Assembly (NCBI RefSeq): GCF_039641995.1
Contig: NZ_CP087714.1
Span: 1,550,001-1,614,000, forward strand
Reading direction: 5' to 3'
Length of the DNA: 64,000 nt
Source of the DNA: Geoglobus acetivorans
GTDB taxonomy: Archaea > Halobacteriota > Archaeoglobi > Archaeoglobales > Archaeoglobaceae
The position numbers and the translations under genes are program-made. Position 1 is the stretch's first letter. Each line of letters begins with the position of its first letter. Of this stretch, positions 43,992 to 52,633 are shown piece by piece. The notes under the pieces are model-generated. The model was not told the origin of the DNA. It searched no databases and was given only the letters and a program-made list of their open reading frames with translations.

Positions 43992-44586
43992 ATCTTCTCT
44001 CCCTCTTCTGGTATTCTCTCAGGATTCTCAAAAAGTCAATGTATCTTAAGTTTTTCCAGTCAACATCATAAAACATGTGCTCGCTGTATATGCTCTGCCA
44101 TATCAGAAAATCGTCAAGCTCGAAATTGGCCCGGAGTATAAGGTCAGGTTCGGATTTTACCCTCAATCTTTTTTCGATCTCTCTTTCATCTATTGCGTCC
44201 GGCATGACCTTTCCTTCCAGAACCTCCTCTGCCAGCTCTTTTGCAATTTGAACGAGCTCCCTCCTCCCACTCAGAGCGTTCAGAAAAACCTTTACCCTGC
44301 CCTCACCGCTTTTTTCAAGAGTCGTGTTTTCTGTAACGATACATGCCCGGTAGGGGATCCTGTATGCGAGTTTTTTCAGGTTTTCAAAACTTGCATTCCC
44401 GTTTATGGCGAACGTAATCTCTCTCACATCGAAGCTGTCACACCACCTGATAAAACTTCGGACGCCGTTAAACCCCTCGTTTATTTCCTTAAATGAGGTG
44501 ATGACCATAATGTGAGCTGGAACGTTTTTTCCTCTGACCTCTTTTTCGAGTTTTCTGATGTAGAGCCTGTAAATGAGTTCGATCAT
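43981..44586 (-). CDS. Degenerate cis-prenyltransferase (UppS-like, NgBR/Nus1-type) subunit
   Basis: The 201-aa protein aligns with undecaprenyl diphosphate synthase from end to end, for example IRWCDSFDVREITFAI at about 46-61, then PDLILRANFELDDFLIWQSIYSEHMF (two blocks, about 147-172) and IDFLRILREYQKRERRYG. However, the phosphate-binding HxxxxMDGNRRWA block is missing (HIMVITSFKE instead), and the second IPP-binding Arg and Ser are not conserved; Arg152 and the C-terminal RxG (RYG) are kept. That combination is seen in the non-catalytic NgBR/Nus1 subunits of heteromeric enzymes. A catalytic partner is not in this window. The call of degenerate member is firm; the subunit role is inferred. 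Confidence 0.75.
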   Translation of the reverse strand: MIELIYRLYIRKLEKEVRGKNVPAHIMVITSFKEINEGFNGVRSFIRWCDSFDVREITFAINGNASFENLKKLAYRIPYRACIVTENTTLEKSGEGRVKVFLNALSGRRELVQIAKELAEEVLEGKVMPDAIDEREIEKRLRVKSEPDLILRANFELDDFLIWQSIYSEHMFYDVDWKNLRYIDFLRILREYQKRERRYGR

Positions 44587-44594
44587 TTGGATAC

Positions 44595-44618
44595 CTTTTT
44601 ATTCAAACGCAAATAAAA
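44595..44618. promoter_or_regulatory. Interleaved divergent promoters, UppS-like and DUF92 genes
   Basis: CTTTTTATTC (about 44595-44604) lies about 28 nt before the DUF92 ATG at 44628. ATTTTTATTT read on the minus strand (about 44609-44618) lies about 27 nt before the UppS-like ATG at 44586. The two boxes sit within 24 bp, so transcription in one direction should hinder the other. Confidence 0.45.
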
Positions 44619-44627
44619 ATGTTCCCG

Positions 44628-45806
44628 ATGGACATAGCACTGGCGCTCCTGGCATACCTGTACCCGAAACTGGATGTGATGGGGGTTACCGGACTTGCAA
44701 TCGCACTTCTGATTTACCGGGCCTCAAAAATCCGTAAAATTGAACTCAGGGGCAACTTTGAAGAGGACTCTTTTTTCGCCATTCTGCTTTTCATATTTCT
44801 GACTTTATCTGCTCATTTCAATCTCATACCTGCCTACACTGTCGTGCCTGCGATTTTCGTGTCATCACTGAGAGTTAGAATGCCCTACTACCTTTCAATT
44901 CCGGTTTATTTCGCAATGTCTACGGTTTTTCTGAGTTATTTTCCCAACCCCTGGAATTTCACTCTGATTTTGCTGATCTCTCTGACAGTTTCACTTGCCA
45001 CGACCCTGATAATGCATGCTGCGGAGAACACATCATATTCGATCCCTCTGGTACTCACGAACCTCTCTGTGCTCATCGCATTCGAAATCTACAGGATAGA
45101 TGTCAGTGAAGTCGAGCTGATCACTGGATTTCTGCTCGCGTTCGTTCTCAGCATGATTGCCTACCGGGCCGGTGTTGCGGATGAAACAGGACTCATGGCA
45201 GCCACTATAACGGGGATGCTCATAATCGTATCTGCAAACCTGAAATTCTTTGTCATTCTTCTCCTTTTCTACGCTGTGGGGTCTGCTGTAACGAAATACC
45301 GGTATAAAGAAAAGGAACGGCTCGGAGTTGGGGAGCCTGCAGGTGGGGCGAGAGGATATGTGAATGTTTTTGCCAACAGCTTTCCGGCACTGTTTTTCTC
45401 CCTGAATTTCGGCTACCTGGACGAACGGGTGTTTGCCCTCGCATTTACCGCAAGCCTTGCAACCGCTCTTGGAGACACAATGGCCAGTGAGATAGGCAAG
45501 ATGGCTAAGAGGGTGTACCTCATCACGACGTTCGAAAGAATAACGGCGGGAGAAAGCGGAGGGATCTCGGTCAGGGGCGAAATTGCCGCTCTCACGGGAG
45601 CCGCACTGATTTCCCTTTCTGCATCACTTTTTGGAATTCTCACCCTCCAGGAGGCTTTGGTTTCCATGGTTGCAGGATTTGTCGGGGTTCATGTGGATAG
45701 CGTTCTCGGGGCAACACTGGAGAAAAAAGGTATGTTGAACAATGCAGGTGTTAACTTTTTCGCCACACTCTCCGCAGGATTGCTGTGCCTGCTAACAGTG
45801 CTGTAA
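44628..45806 (+). CDS. DUF92 (TMEM19/VTE6-like) membrane protein
   Basis: This 392-aa protein has about nine to eleven hydrophobic helices. Its C-terminal half carries the DUF92 pattern: GVGEPAGGARGYVNVFANSFPAL, SLATALGDTMASEIGK, and a loop with ITTFERITAGESGGISVRGE. Plant VTE6 of this family is a phytyl-phosphate kinase, so archaeal members are thought to act on prenyl phosphates. It lies head-to-head with the cis-prenyltransferase-like gene, which supports an isoprenoid-phosphate role. An ATG three codons upstream (44619) is also in frame. It overlaps the Lon-like gene by 56 nt, convergent. Confidence 0.83.
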   Translation: MDIALALLAYLYPKLDVMGVTGLAIALLIYRASKIRKIELRGNFEEDSFFAILLFIFLTLSAHFNLIPAYTVVPAIFVSSLRVRMPYYLSIPVYFAMSTVFLSYFPNPWNFTLILLISLTVSLATTLIMHAAENTSYSIPLVLTNLSVLIAFEIYRIDVSEVELITGFLLAFVLSMIAYRAGVADETGLMAATITGMLIIVSANLKFFVILLLFYAVGSAVTKYRYKEKERLGVGEPAGGARGYVNVFANSFPALFFSLNFGYLDERVFALAFTASLATALGDTMASEIGKMAKRVYLITTFERITAGESGGISVRGEIAALTGAALISLSASLFGILTLQEALVSMVAGFVGVHVDSVLGATLEKKGMLNNAGVNFFATLSAGLLCLLTVL

Positions 45807-47595
45807 CAGCAACGGTGCTTTCAAATCCGGGCAGGCTGAATATTTTCTCTATCTGTCTTTCCACTATTGTTGGGACTTCCGGCGTTATTTTCATTTCAGG
45901 GTGCCTGTAATTGACTTCAACAAGCTCAACGCTCTCCTTGCCACCTATAGCCACCAGTGTTTTCGCTATTCTTTCCGAGAGCTTGTAGTAGTACAGCTTC
46001 CACACCCCATCCGATGTCTCTCCAAACTCGTAATATGCATAGGGGAGCATAGGTATTGTGTATTTCTCGGCAATGCCTATTGCGTTCTCCACAGAGCTTT
46101 TTGAGGTGTTTATTTTCTCGTTGAGGTCTTTATCGCTGTTTATTGCGAGGACCTCGATGGATATTGCGGATTTGACCATGCTGTCTATTGCCGAGAAAAC
46201 CGTTCCGGCATAGTAACCGTTGTTGTAGAGTTCTTCAGCGAGCTTCAAGCTCTCGTCAGCCGAGCTATCACCGTAAAGGAGTGACTGCACTCCTCCTATT
46301 TCCCCGGCATAAACGAACAGGGACTCTGCCATGCTCAGGTAGAAATCTGCCCTCCTCTTTATTTCGTCAGGGTTCATTCTTGTATCCTCTTTAATTTCCG
46401 GCAGGAGAGACATCCAGACCTTTGCACTTTCGACCCTCTCCTTTGCAAGTGCGAGATTTGCGATGGCATCGTCCCAGTTGCTGGCAGTGGTCGCTTTTTC
46501 GAGGTAATTCTCAGCTTTTGCAAGTCTTTCCTGCGCAGCTCCAACTATCTGGAATGATGCGAGACCCATTTCGTATGACTCAGCGACCCTCTTGGTGGAT
46601 TCTATCTCGTCTCTGATGACCTTCGCCTCCAAGCTGAACGATGAATCGTCCTTTATCTTGGATCTGTATATCTCTTCCCTCATGAGTATCTTGGCAGTGA
46701 AATAGGTGCTTGTCGACGAGTAGTAATATCCCTCGCTGTAGTATTCTTCACCTTTTTTGAGTCTCTCGTCAATGGATTTTTTCGTTTCAGAATCCGCAAT
46801 CTTTTCAAATTCCTTGTACAGATCCATTGCGTCTTTTTTCATTCTTTCAGCGAGGATTTTCATCAGGTCGGCGTATTTCTCGGTTTCCAGCTTACCCTCC
46901 TCGTGCTTCAGCTCAACCCCGGCGTAGTATTTCAGTGCCTCGGTGATATTTTCGATCTCAACAACTTTGACGCCGAGTGACTGTCCGTATTTTACAAGGT
47001 CCACGGTTTTTGTCTCTGTGTTGACAATTATGAACGGGCCTTTGTGAGTTTTCTCTGTTTCAAGGACCTTTTCATATCTCTGACCCTTGGGGATCAGAAA
47101 TATCTTGGCTCCGTTCTCTGCAGCAGCCTCCAGCTTGTACTTTATCCCTCCAACCGGGCCTATGCTTCCGTCGGGATAGATCATTCCGGTCATGTAGACA
47201 TCTTTTCTGAGGGTCAGGTTTTCGAGAGCCGCAATTGTGGCGATTGTCATCACGGCCCCTGCTGAGGGCCCGCCAACGATGGTGGATTTCGCTTCAATGG
47301 TGTAGAAAAAGTCATGCTTCAGAAAATCGTTTCCTGTCAGATCGCAGGCAGTCAGAGCGGCAAGCTGTGCGCTGCCCTGCATGTCTATTTCGGTAAATGG
47401 AGAAACCGACACGAAAACCCTCCCTGTTCCGGGGGTGACTATTACGGAGATGTCTATGGTTGCACCCTTGTTCTCACCACTCACGACCGCAACTGCCTTT
47501 ATCTGCCTTTCAGTATAGTTTGCAAACTGTGCATTGGCGTATGGGGCTAACAGAATCAGAATGAGGAAAAAAGACAGAATATTTTTGACTTTCAT
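45751..47595 (-). CDS. Surface-anchored S16 Lon-like protease with PGF-CTERM-like tail
   Basis: The 614-aa protein begins with a signal peptide (residues 1-22, cleavage near ANAQ). It then has an S16 protease domain without any ATPase: the Ser-Lys dyad is Ser111 in GGPSAGAVMT and Lys154 in PVGGIKYK, 43 residues apart as in Lon. Residues about 240-580 are helical with TPR-like repeats. The C-terminus reads FSLPGFESTVAVTALLAGTAILRR then basic residues, a tripartite PGF-CTERM-like signal (PGF, hydrophobic helix, basic end) that archaeosortase A type enzymes process. The ATG at 47595 is chosen because it starts the signal peptide and lies about 26 nt from GTTATTAAAT. Confidence 0.85.
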   Translation of the reverse strand: MKVKNILSFFLILILLAPYANAQFANYTERQIKAVAVVSGENKGATIDISVIVTPGTGRVFVSVSPFTEIDMQGSAQLAALTACDLTGNDFLKHDFFYTIEAKSTIVGGPSAGAVMTIATIAALENLTLRKDVYMTGMIYPDGSIGPVGGIKYKLEAAAENGAKIFLIPKGQRYEKVLETEKTHKGPFIIVNTETKTVDLVKYGQSLGVKVVEIENITEALKYYAGVELKHEEGKLETEKYADLMKILAERMKKDAMDLYKEFEKIADSETKKSIDERLKKGEEYYSEGYYYSSTSTYFTAKILMREEIYRSKIKDDSSFSLEAKVIRDEIESTKRVAESYEMGLASFQIVGAAQERLAKAENYLEKATTASNWDDAIANLALAKERVESAKVWMSLLPEIKEDTRMNPDEIKRRADFYLSMAESLFVYAGEIGGVQSLLYGDSSADESLKLAEELYNNGYYAGTVFSAIDSMVKSAISIEVLAINSDKDLNEKINTSKSSVENAIGIAEKYTIPMLPYAYYEFGETSDGVWKLYYYKLSERIAKTLVAIGGKESVELVEVNYRHPEMKITPEVPTIVERQIEKIFSLPGFESTVAVTALLAGTAILRRVWRKS

Positions 47596-47859
47596 GTTTA
47601 TTAAGTAACAAGATATCGATTTAATAACTTTTTGACTCCCGAACCGTTCTGCTTTCTGACACGATACCTTCACCTGAGTAATTCCACTTTGGATTTGTGT
47701 GGTTTAAATGCAGCATGCCCGAGTGCATGTCCGACACATATCTGCTGAAAACACTCAGGAAATTACTAAATATGATGCGCTGAATAGCTTGTAATGTGTG
47801 GTCTCAAACAGCCCGGGGAAAGACGTTGCTGTTTAGGCTCTGAAAAATGAGGTGATGAT

Positions 47860-48738
47860 GTGGACAAATCGTATGTGGTTTTTGTGCTCTCGCTGCTTGC
47901 CGGAGTTTTGGTCGTCGCCGTGTTGAGCGGATGTTCTGACCAGAACGCAGGTATAGCCCCATCTGACCAGATGAAAGAGAATTATGCAGGTGGTATAAAG
48001 GACATATCAAAAATTGCGCCTGCCAATCTGACTAATGGTGTAATCTCGTACACAAACCTGAAGCAGATTAGGGAAGATACGGGTATGCAGAATGCATACG
48101 CCATGCTGGTTGAAGGACTCCGTGTTTTCAATCTGACATTCTCTGTAAATGCTGAGGACATCGATTCCTATGTCCGGGGCATAGGCTGGGGAGCAATTAC
48201 CGGAAGTTTTGATATCGAGGGTGTTCGAAACGCTCTGAACAATCTCGAATTCAGCCAGGGTGAATACAAGGGCGTGGAATTCTGGACACCGCAGTCAAAT
48301 GACAATGGCGCAATTGCAGTGATGGAGAACATGCTGATTTTTGGGGAAAAAGACGTTGTCATGGGGATAATCGATAACATGAAGGGGGCGAAATCCTCTC
48401 TTTATGATTACAGCGAGTCTGTGAGGACCGTGGTCGATGACCTGCCTGACGGCTTCATAATGCGTCTAGTCCCATCAGCAGGACTCTATTACGAGGGGGC
48501 GGAGGCAATTGGTGCCAGCGTGGTTAAGGATGTAGATGGCACTCTCAAGCTGATTGGAGTTTTCAAGTTCAACAGCTCCACATACGCCGAGAAGGTTGGG
48601 CCTGAGATCGAGACAAACTTCCAGAAGTCTCCGTATTACAGTGACGTGAGCCTCGTTCAGTCGGGGGAGATTGTGAAGGTTGTTGCAGAACTTGATGCCG
48701 GAAACGCCACAGAATTCGTGGTGAGGATGGGGTACTGA
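47860..48738 (+). CDS. Predicted membrane-anchored lipoprotein, function unknown
   Basis: This 292-aa protein starts with a hydrophobic signal and a lipobox-like LSGC (about residues 22-25), so it should be exported and lipid-anchored. The mature part is acidic, with DUF-like alternating strands (GFIMRLVPSAGLYYEGAEAIG; YYSDVSLVQSGEIVKVVAELDAG) and several N-x-S/T sites. I recognise no enzyme motif. The GTG start follows GAGGTGAT, with a TATA-like TACTAAATAT near 47766, giving a leader of about 65 nt. The spacer 47596-47859 holds this promoter and that of the Lon-like gene; I see no gene there. Confidence 0.7.
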   Translation: MDKSYVVFVLSLLAGVLVVAVLSGCSDQNAGIAPSDQMKENYAGGIKDISKIAPANLTNGVISYTNLKQIREDTGMQNAYAMLVEGLRVFNLTFSVNAEDIDSYVRGIGWGAITGSFDIEGVRNALNNLEFSQGEYKGVEFWTPQSNDNGAIAVMENMLIFGEKDVVMGIIDNMKGAKSSLYDYSESVRTVVDDLPDGFIMRLVPSAGLYYEGAEAIGASVVKDVDGTLKLIGVFKFNSSTYAEKVGPEIETNFQKSPYYSDVSLVQSGEIVKVVAELDAGNATEFVVRMGY

Positions 48739-48880
48739 CTTTTTAATTTTTTTAATACCGCCTATTTTTGAACATTTCTATCTGGTTTTGCCGGGTCTTT
48801 TATGGGCATGAGCAATCTGCACCGGATATACAGAAAAATTTATATTGAAACTCATATCCATTGAAAGCCGGGTGATTCTC

Positions 48881-50221
48881 ATGGAGGAGATCAGGGAGAT
48901 TGCCAAGAAATTTGAGCGATACAGCGCCCATTCACACATCACAGGTCTCGGACTTGACGAGAATCTTGTCGCAAGGGACATTGGAGGTGGACTTGTCGGG
49001 CAGAAGAAAGCAAGAGAGGCTGCAGGCATAATCGTGAGGCTGATCAGGGAAGGAAAAATGGCTGGCAGGGGAATTCTCATAGCTGGTCCACCGGGGACCG
49101 GTAAAACAGCGATAGCCGTTGCGATAAGCAAGGAGTTGGGGAAGGATATCCCGTTTGTCCAGATTTCTGCGAGTGAATTTTACAGCAGTGAGATGAAGAA
49201 AACCGAGGCGCTTCTCCAGACAATGCGCAAGGCAATTGGAGTGAGAATCAGGGAGACAAGGAGAGTGCTTGAGGGTGAAGTTGTTGAGATAAACTACAAC
49301 ATGGTTCCCAACCCCTACAATCCAACCCAGAAGGTTCCGGAGTCGGCAACGATAACCCTCGCAACAAAGAAGGAAAAGAAGACATTCAGTGTGGGCAGCA
49401 GGCTTGCACTACAGTTCATGTACTCTGGAATTTCGGAGGGAGATGTCATAATAATCGACAGGGAAACCGGAAGGATTTCGAGGGTTGGCAGGAGCAAGGA
49501 GTCGAGGAAATACGATATTGACGAATACGACTTTGTGGAAAGGCCTGATGGACATATAGAGAAGGACAAGGAATACACGTTTGTGGTGACCCTTCACGAT
49601 CTGGACGAGGCGAGGGCAAGAAGGGGGAGCATATTCAGCCTGTTCAGCTCGGAATCGAGGGAGATAGACAACGAGATCAGAGAGGCGGTTGACCAGCAGG
49701 TCAAGGAGTGGATAGAGCAGGGAACTGCGGAACTGATTCCGGGTGTTCTTTTCATCGACGAGACACACCTCATGGACATCGAACTGTTCGCCTTCATGAA
49801 CAGGGCAATGGAGAGCGAAATGGCACCGATAATAATTCTCGCATCCAACAGAGGTTTTGCGAGGATAAGGGGGACGGACGAGGTATCCCCTCACGGCATC
49901 CCCCTCGACCTGCTTGACAGGCTTTTGATCATAACGACTGAACCGTACAGCAGGGATGAGATAAGGCTGATTGTGGAAACGAGAGCTGCAGAGATGGGTC
50001 TGCTCGTGGACGACGAAGCACTCGAAAGGCTGACTGACATTGGTGAGAGGTACAGTCTCAGGTATGCAATACAGCTTCTCGCCCCGTCAAACGAAATCGC
50101 AAAGATCAGAAATTCCGGAAAAATTGAAGTACAGGACGTTGATCGGGCAGAAAAGCTGTTTGCTGATGTATCCAAAAGTTCTGCCTACCTGAAAGAGTGG
50201 GAGGAGAAACTGCTTCAATGA
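48881..50221 (+). CDS. TIP49/RuvB-like AAA+ ATPase
   Basis: The 446-aa protein is an archaeal homologue of eukaryotic RuvBL1/2 (TIP49, pontin/reptin), which work in chromatin remodelling, snoRNP and PIKK assembly. Visible parts are HSHITGLGLDENLVARDI (about 18-35), Walker A GPPGTGKT (69-76), the inserted OB-like domain II (about 115-270), Walker B FIDETHLMDIE, and sensor/lid GIPLDLLDRLLII. The 2-nt gap to the convergent fno stop leaves no room for a terminator. The ATG at 48881 is chosen over an earlier in-frame start because the upstream codons lie in the TTTATATTG promoter. Confidence 0.92.
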   Translation: MEEIREIAKKFERYSAHSHITGLGLDENLVARDIGGGLVGQKKAREAAGIIVRLIREGKMAGRGILIAGPPGTGKTAIAVAISKELGKDIPFVQISASEFYSSEMKKTEALLQTMRKAIGVRIRETRRVLEGEVVEINYNMVPNPYNPTQKVPESATITLATKKEKKTFSVGSRLALQFMYSGISEGDVIIIDRETGRISRVGRSKESRKYDIDEYDFVERPDGHIEKDKEYTFVVTLHDLDEARARRGSIFSLFSSESREIDNEIREAVDQQVKEWIEQGTAELIPGVLFIDETHLMDIELFAFMNRAMESEMAPIIILASNRGFARIRGTDEVSPHGIPLDLLDRLLIITTEPYSRDEIRLIVETRAAEMGLLVDDEALERLTDIGERYSLRYAIQLLAPSNEIAKIRNSGKIEVQDVDRAEKLFADVSKSSAYLKEWEEKLLQ

Positions 50222-50878
50222 TCAGACGAACCTCACTCCCAGTTCCACTGTTTTATTTTTCTTTGCCAGATTTATGAGCATGGGTGTCAGTGCCTCAATA
50301 GTCCTTGAACTGTCGAGACTGCCGGCGTCAAAAGCTCTGAGACCTTTTATGCTTGAGACGATTTCCATTACCACCTTTTTTGCATCATCATCGTCTGAAC
50401 ATACTGCAACGTCCCACTCGAATTTCTCTGCAGGATTGGCGAACCTTTTTGCAGGGATGTTGTTGAACGCAACGACAACGCTGCTCTCGCCAAGAATTCT
50501 CTGAAGCTTCAATCCTGCAGAACCCTCTTCTGGTGGTGTGTATCTGAAAATGCCGTTTTCCACGACCATTGGTACAATGGGTGAGATTACAATCTTCCCC
50601 TTCAGCTTGTTTTTGAGTCTTTCAGCTGTCTCAAAGGCATGCTGCCAGGGAATCGTAATGACCGCCACGTCTGCCAGTTCTGCGGCCTCATCGTTCAGCC
50701 TGCCCTCTATGTCTCCCTTCCCACCAAGACTTTCAACGAGATTGTTAAAATGTTCTGCCTTTGACTTTGCCTTTTCTTCACTTCTTGAGCCTATTATGAT
50801 GTCATACCCTGCCAGTTTTAGCCTGAAAGCGAGACCTTCCCCTATGTTGCCTGTTCCACCAATGAGCGCAACCTTCAT
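50222..50878 (-). CDS. fno: F420H2:NADP+ oxidoreductase
   Basis: Fno moves hydride between reduced F420 and NADP+. The 218-aa protein begins KVALIGGTGNIGEGLAFRL, the NADP-binding Rossmann motif, followed by IIGSRSEEKAKSKAEHF with the phosphate-recognising SR pair, and VITIPWQHAFET, all typical of Fno. The A. fulgidus enzyme is the structural reference. It supplies NADPH in a cell whose main electron carrier is F420. A TTTATAA box is centred about 26 nt upstream of the ATG. Confidence 0.93.
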   Translation of the reverse strand: MKVALIGGTGNIGEGLAFRLKLAGYDIIIGSRSEEKAKSKAEHFNNLVESLGGKGDIEGRLNDEAAELADVAVITIPWQHAFETAERLKNKLKGKIVISPIVPMVVENGIFRYTPPEEGSAGLKLQRILGESSVVVAFNNIPAKRFANPAEKFEWDVAVCSDDDDAKKVVMEIVSSIKGLRAFDAGSLDSSRTIEALTPMLINLAKKNKTVELGVRFV

Positions 50879-50925
50879 TGTATGCAGGAACGATGGAGTT
50901 TATAAAAAATCTTTGTAGTTTTCCG

Positions 50926-52557
50926 CTATCCTCTCAGAGCTGACGGCGTGCAGTGCATTCCATCTCGATTAACCATTAAGAATTCTCTCATCCTCTTCGG
51001 ATCGTCGGTGATCACGCCGTCATATTTGCCTGCCAGTCTGTCCAGCAGCCCTTTCTGATAGAATGTTTCGTCCCGATATGCCCAGAAAAACACCTTCAGC
51101 CCATAGGCCTTCATCTCATCGAGGAATTCCTCCAATCTGCCATCTTCGGTCTTTGCGGCAATTTCAATCGGTATGGCTATGCACCACAGTCTCAGTTCTT
51201 CAGCCAGGGAGAGCAATTCAGACAGCTCGGCATCCATCCTGATGAGCCTTGCAGCCCCTTCAAGGTCTCTGAGCAATCCGAGCTTTATTCTGTCATTGAT
51301 GCTCCTGCAGCCCCTGAGGGTTTCGGCGTCGAAAGATGTGATCAGGGTCCTGTCCTCATCGTGCTGGCCTATGACCCTCATGACTTCCTCAACCGCATCC
51401 CTGTCCTTCACCTCAATGTCGACGATTACATATTTGGGAAGGGCGCTCAGAACATCCTGGAGGGATGGGATCCTCTGTCCCATTTCGAGGCTCACGCCCT
51501 TCAGTTCGTCGAATGTCAGTTCCTTCACCTCTCTGGGGTCTCCGTTCACCCTCTCAAGTGTGCTATCGTGGAACACGAAAGCCACACCATCTCTGGAAAG
51601 CCATACGTCCAGCTCAACGCCATCCGCTTCGGCATAGATCGCCTCTACAAATGAAATGATCGTGTTTTCCGGGTATTTTGCCGAATACCCCCTGTGGGCA
51701 AGCACCAATGGCACATCCCTGCTGCCCTGAGATCTCTGCGAGGCCCACAATACTGCGTTCCGTATGAGTTTTATCAGGTATGGGTTGCTGCCTGCTATCG
51801 AGTTCTTCAACCCTTCGCGCCTGTCGCAGCTGTTTATCCAGATTGCCTTCCCACTTCCGTAGTCCCTGCATGCAACAAGGGGCAGAGATTCCGGTGGCGG
51901 AGTTCTGTACAGGACTGCAACATCCTCATCCCACCTGCCCCAGACGATTTCACCATCTTCAAGCTCGAACTCATCCGGAAGGTCTCTGAAAATGATGTGG
52001 CTTTCCATATCTTCGTTTTTAACATATCTGACCACCCCGGTCCTGTGGAATTCGGTCATCTCCCCTCCAAAGACTTCTTTCAGGATCTCGTTTCTTGTCC
52101 TTCTGTATATTATGTCATGCCCGCCAATCAATCCCCCACCTTTTTCTACGTACTTCTTCAGCCATTCCTGAATTTCCACTCTTTTGTCTTCGTCCTCCGA
52201 CAGCTTCGTAACATCTGTTACAATGAAAAGCACTGCGGGAATTATTCTGCTGCTTTGCGGGTATCTGAACACGTCCTCTGGAGATTCAATGGAGATGACC
52301 CTGAACCCGTCACCCAGCTCCCTCTCCAGGTTTGAGGATAATTTTGCAAGCAGAAAACCGTCATCAACCCAGACGAGAACAACTGGCTTTCTGTCTGTGA
52401 TGTATCTGCCGTATGTGTAAAGGATGTTCAGGACCCTGAACAGTTCGCCTTTGAACCATGCTGCCGCCACCAGTATTGCCGTTACAGCAATATTCAGAAA
52501 CAGACCTTTAAAAACGTCGAGCGCTGAAGGCAATGGCGAAAAATTCAGGTCGAGCAT
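50926..52557 (-). CDS. Membrane-anchored ThuA/GATase-like + glycerophosphodiesterase fusion
   Basis: The 543-aa protein has three parts. Residues about 13-35 form one membrane helix. Residues about 55-275 look like a ThuA-type class I amidotransferase-like fold (VVLVWVDDGF, EWLKKYVEKGGGLIGGHD, WGRWDEDVAVLYRTPPP, DYGSGKAIWIN), without an obvious catalytic Cys. Residues 283-530 are a GDPD domain with His288-Arg289, Glu298, Glu315/Asp317 and His330, plus DGVITDDPKRM near the end, so phosphodiesterase activity is expected. A lipid-headgroup substrate is plausible. A TTTAAATTT box about 26 nt upstream supports the ATG at 52557. Confidence 0.8.
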   Translation of the reverse strand: MLDLNFSPLPSALDVFKGLFLNIAVTAILVAAAWFKGELFRVLNILYTYGRYITDRKPVVLVWVDDGFLLAKLSSNLERELGDGFRVISIESPEDVFRYPQSSRIIPAVLFIVTDVTKLSEDEDKRVEIQEWLKKYVEKGGGLIGGHDIIYRRTRNEILKEVFGGEMTEFHRTGVVRYVKNEDMESHIIFRDLPDEFELEDGEIVWGRWDEDVAVLYRTPPPESLPLVACRDYGSGKAIWINSCDRREGLKNSIAGSNPYLIKLIRNAVLWASQRSQGSRDVPLVLAHRGYSAKYPENTIISFVEAIYAEADGVELDVWLSRDGVAFVFHDSTLERVNGDPREVKELTFDELKGVSLEMGQRIPSLQDVLSALPKYVIVDIEVKDRDAVEEVMRVIGQHDEDRTLITSFDAETLRGCRSINDRIKLGLLRDLEGAARLIRMDAELSELLSLAEELRLWCIAIPIEIAAKTEDGRLEEFLDEMKAYGLKVFFWAYRDETFYQKGLLDRLAGKYDGVITDDPKRMREFLMVNRDGMHCTPSALRG

Positions 52558-52633
52558 ATTGGTTTTACACTCCGCTAAATTTAAAGCTTGCCACTGTTCT
52601 GCTTAAACAAAAATGGAATGAAATTGTGAAGGT

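Noticed and set aside
43981-44586. Functional undecaprenyl diphosphate synthase
   Set aside because: The catalytic Asp and phosphate-binding block near the N-terminus are missing, so I list it as a degenerate family member.
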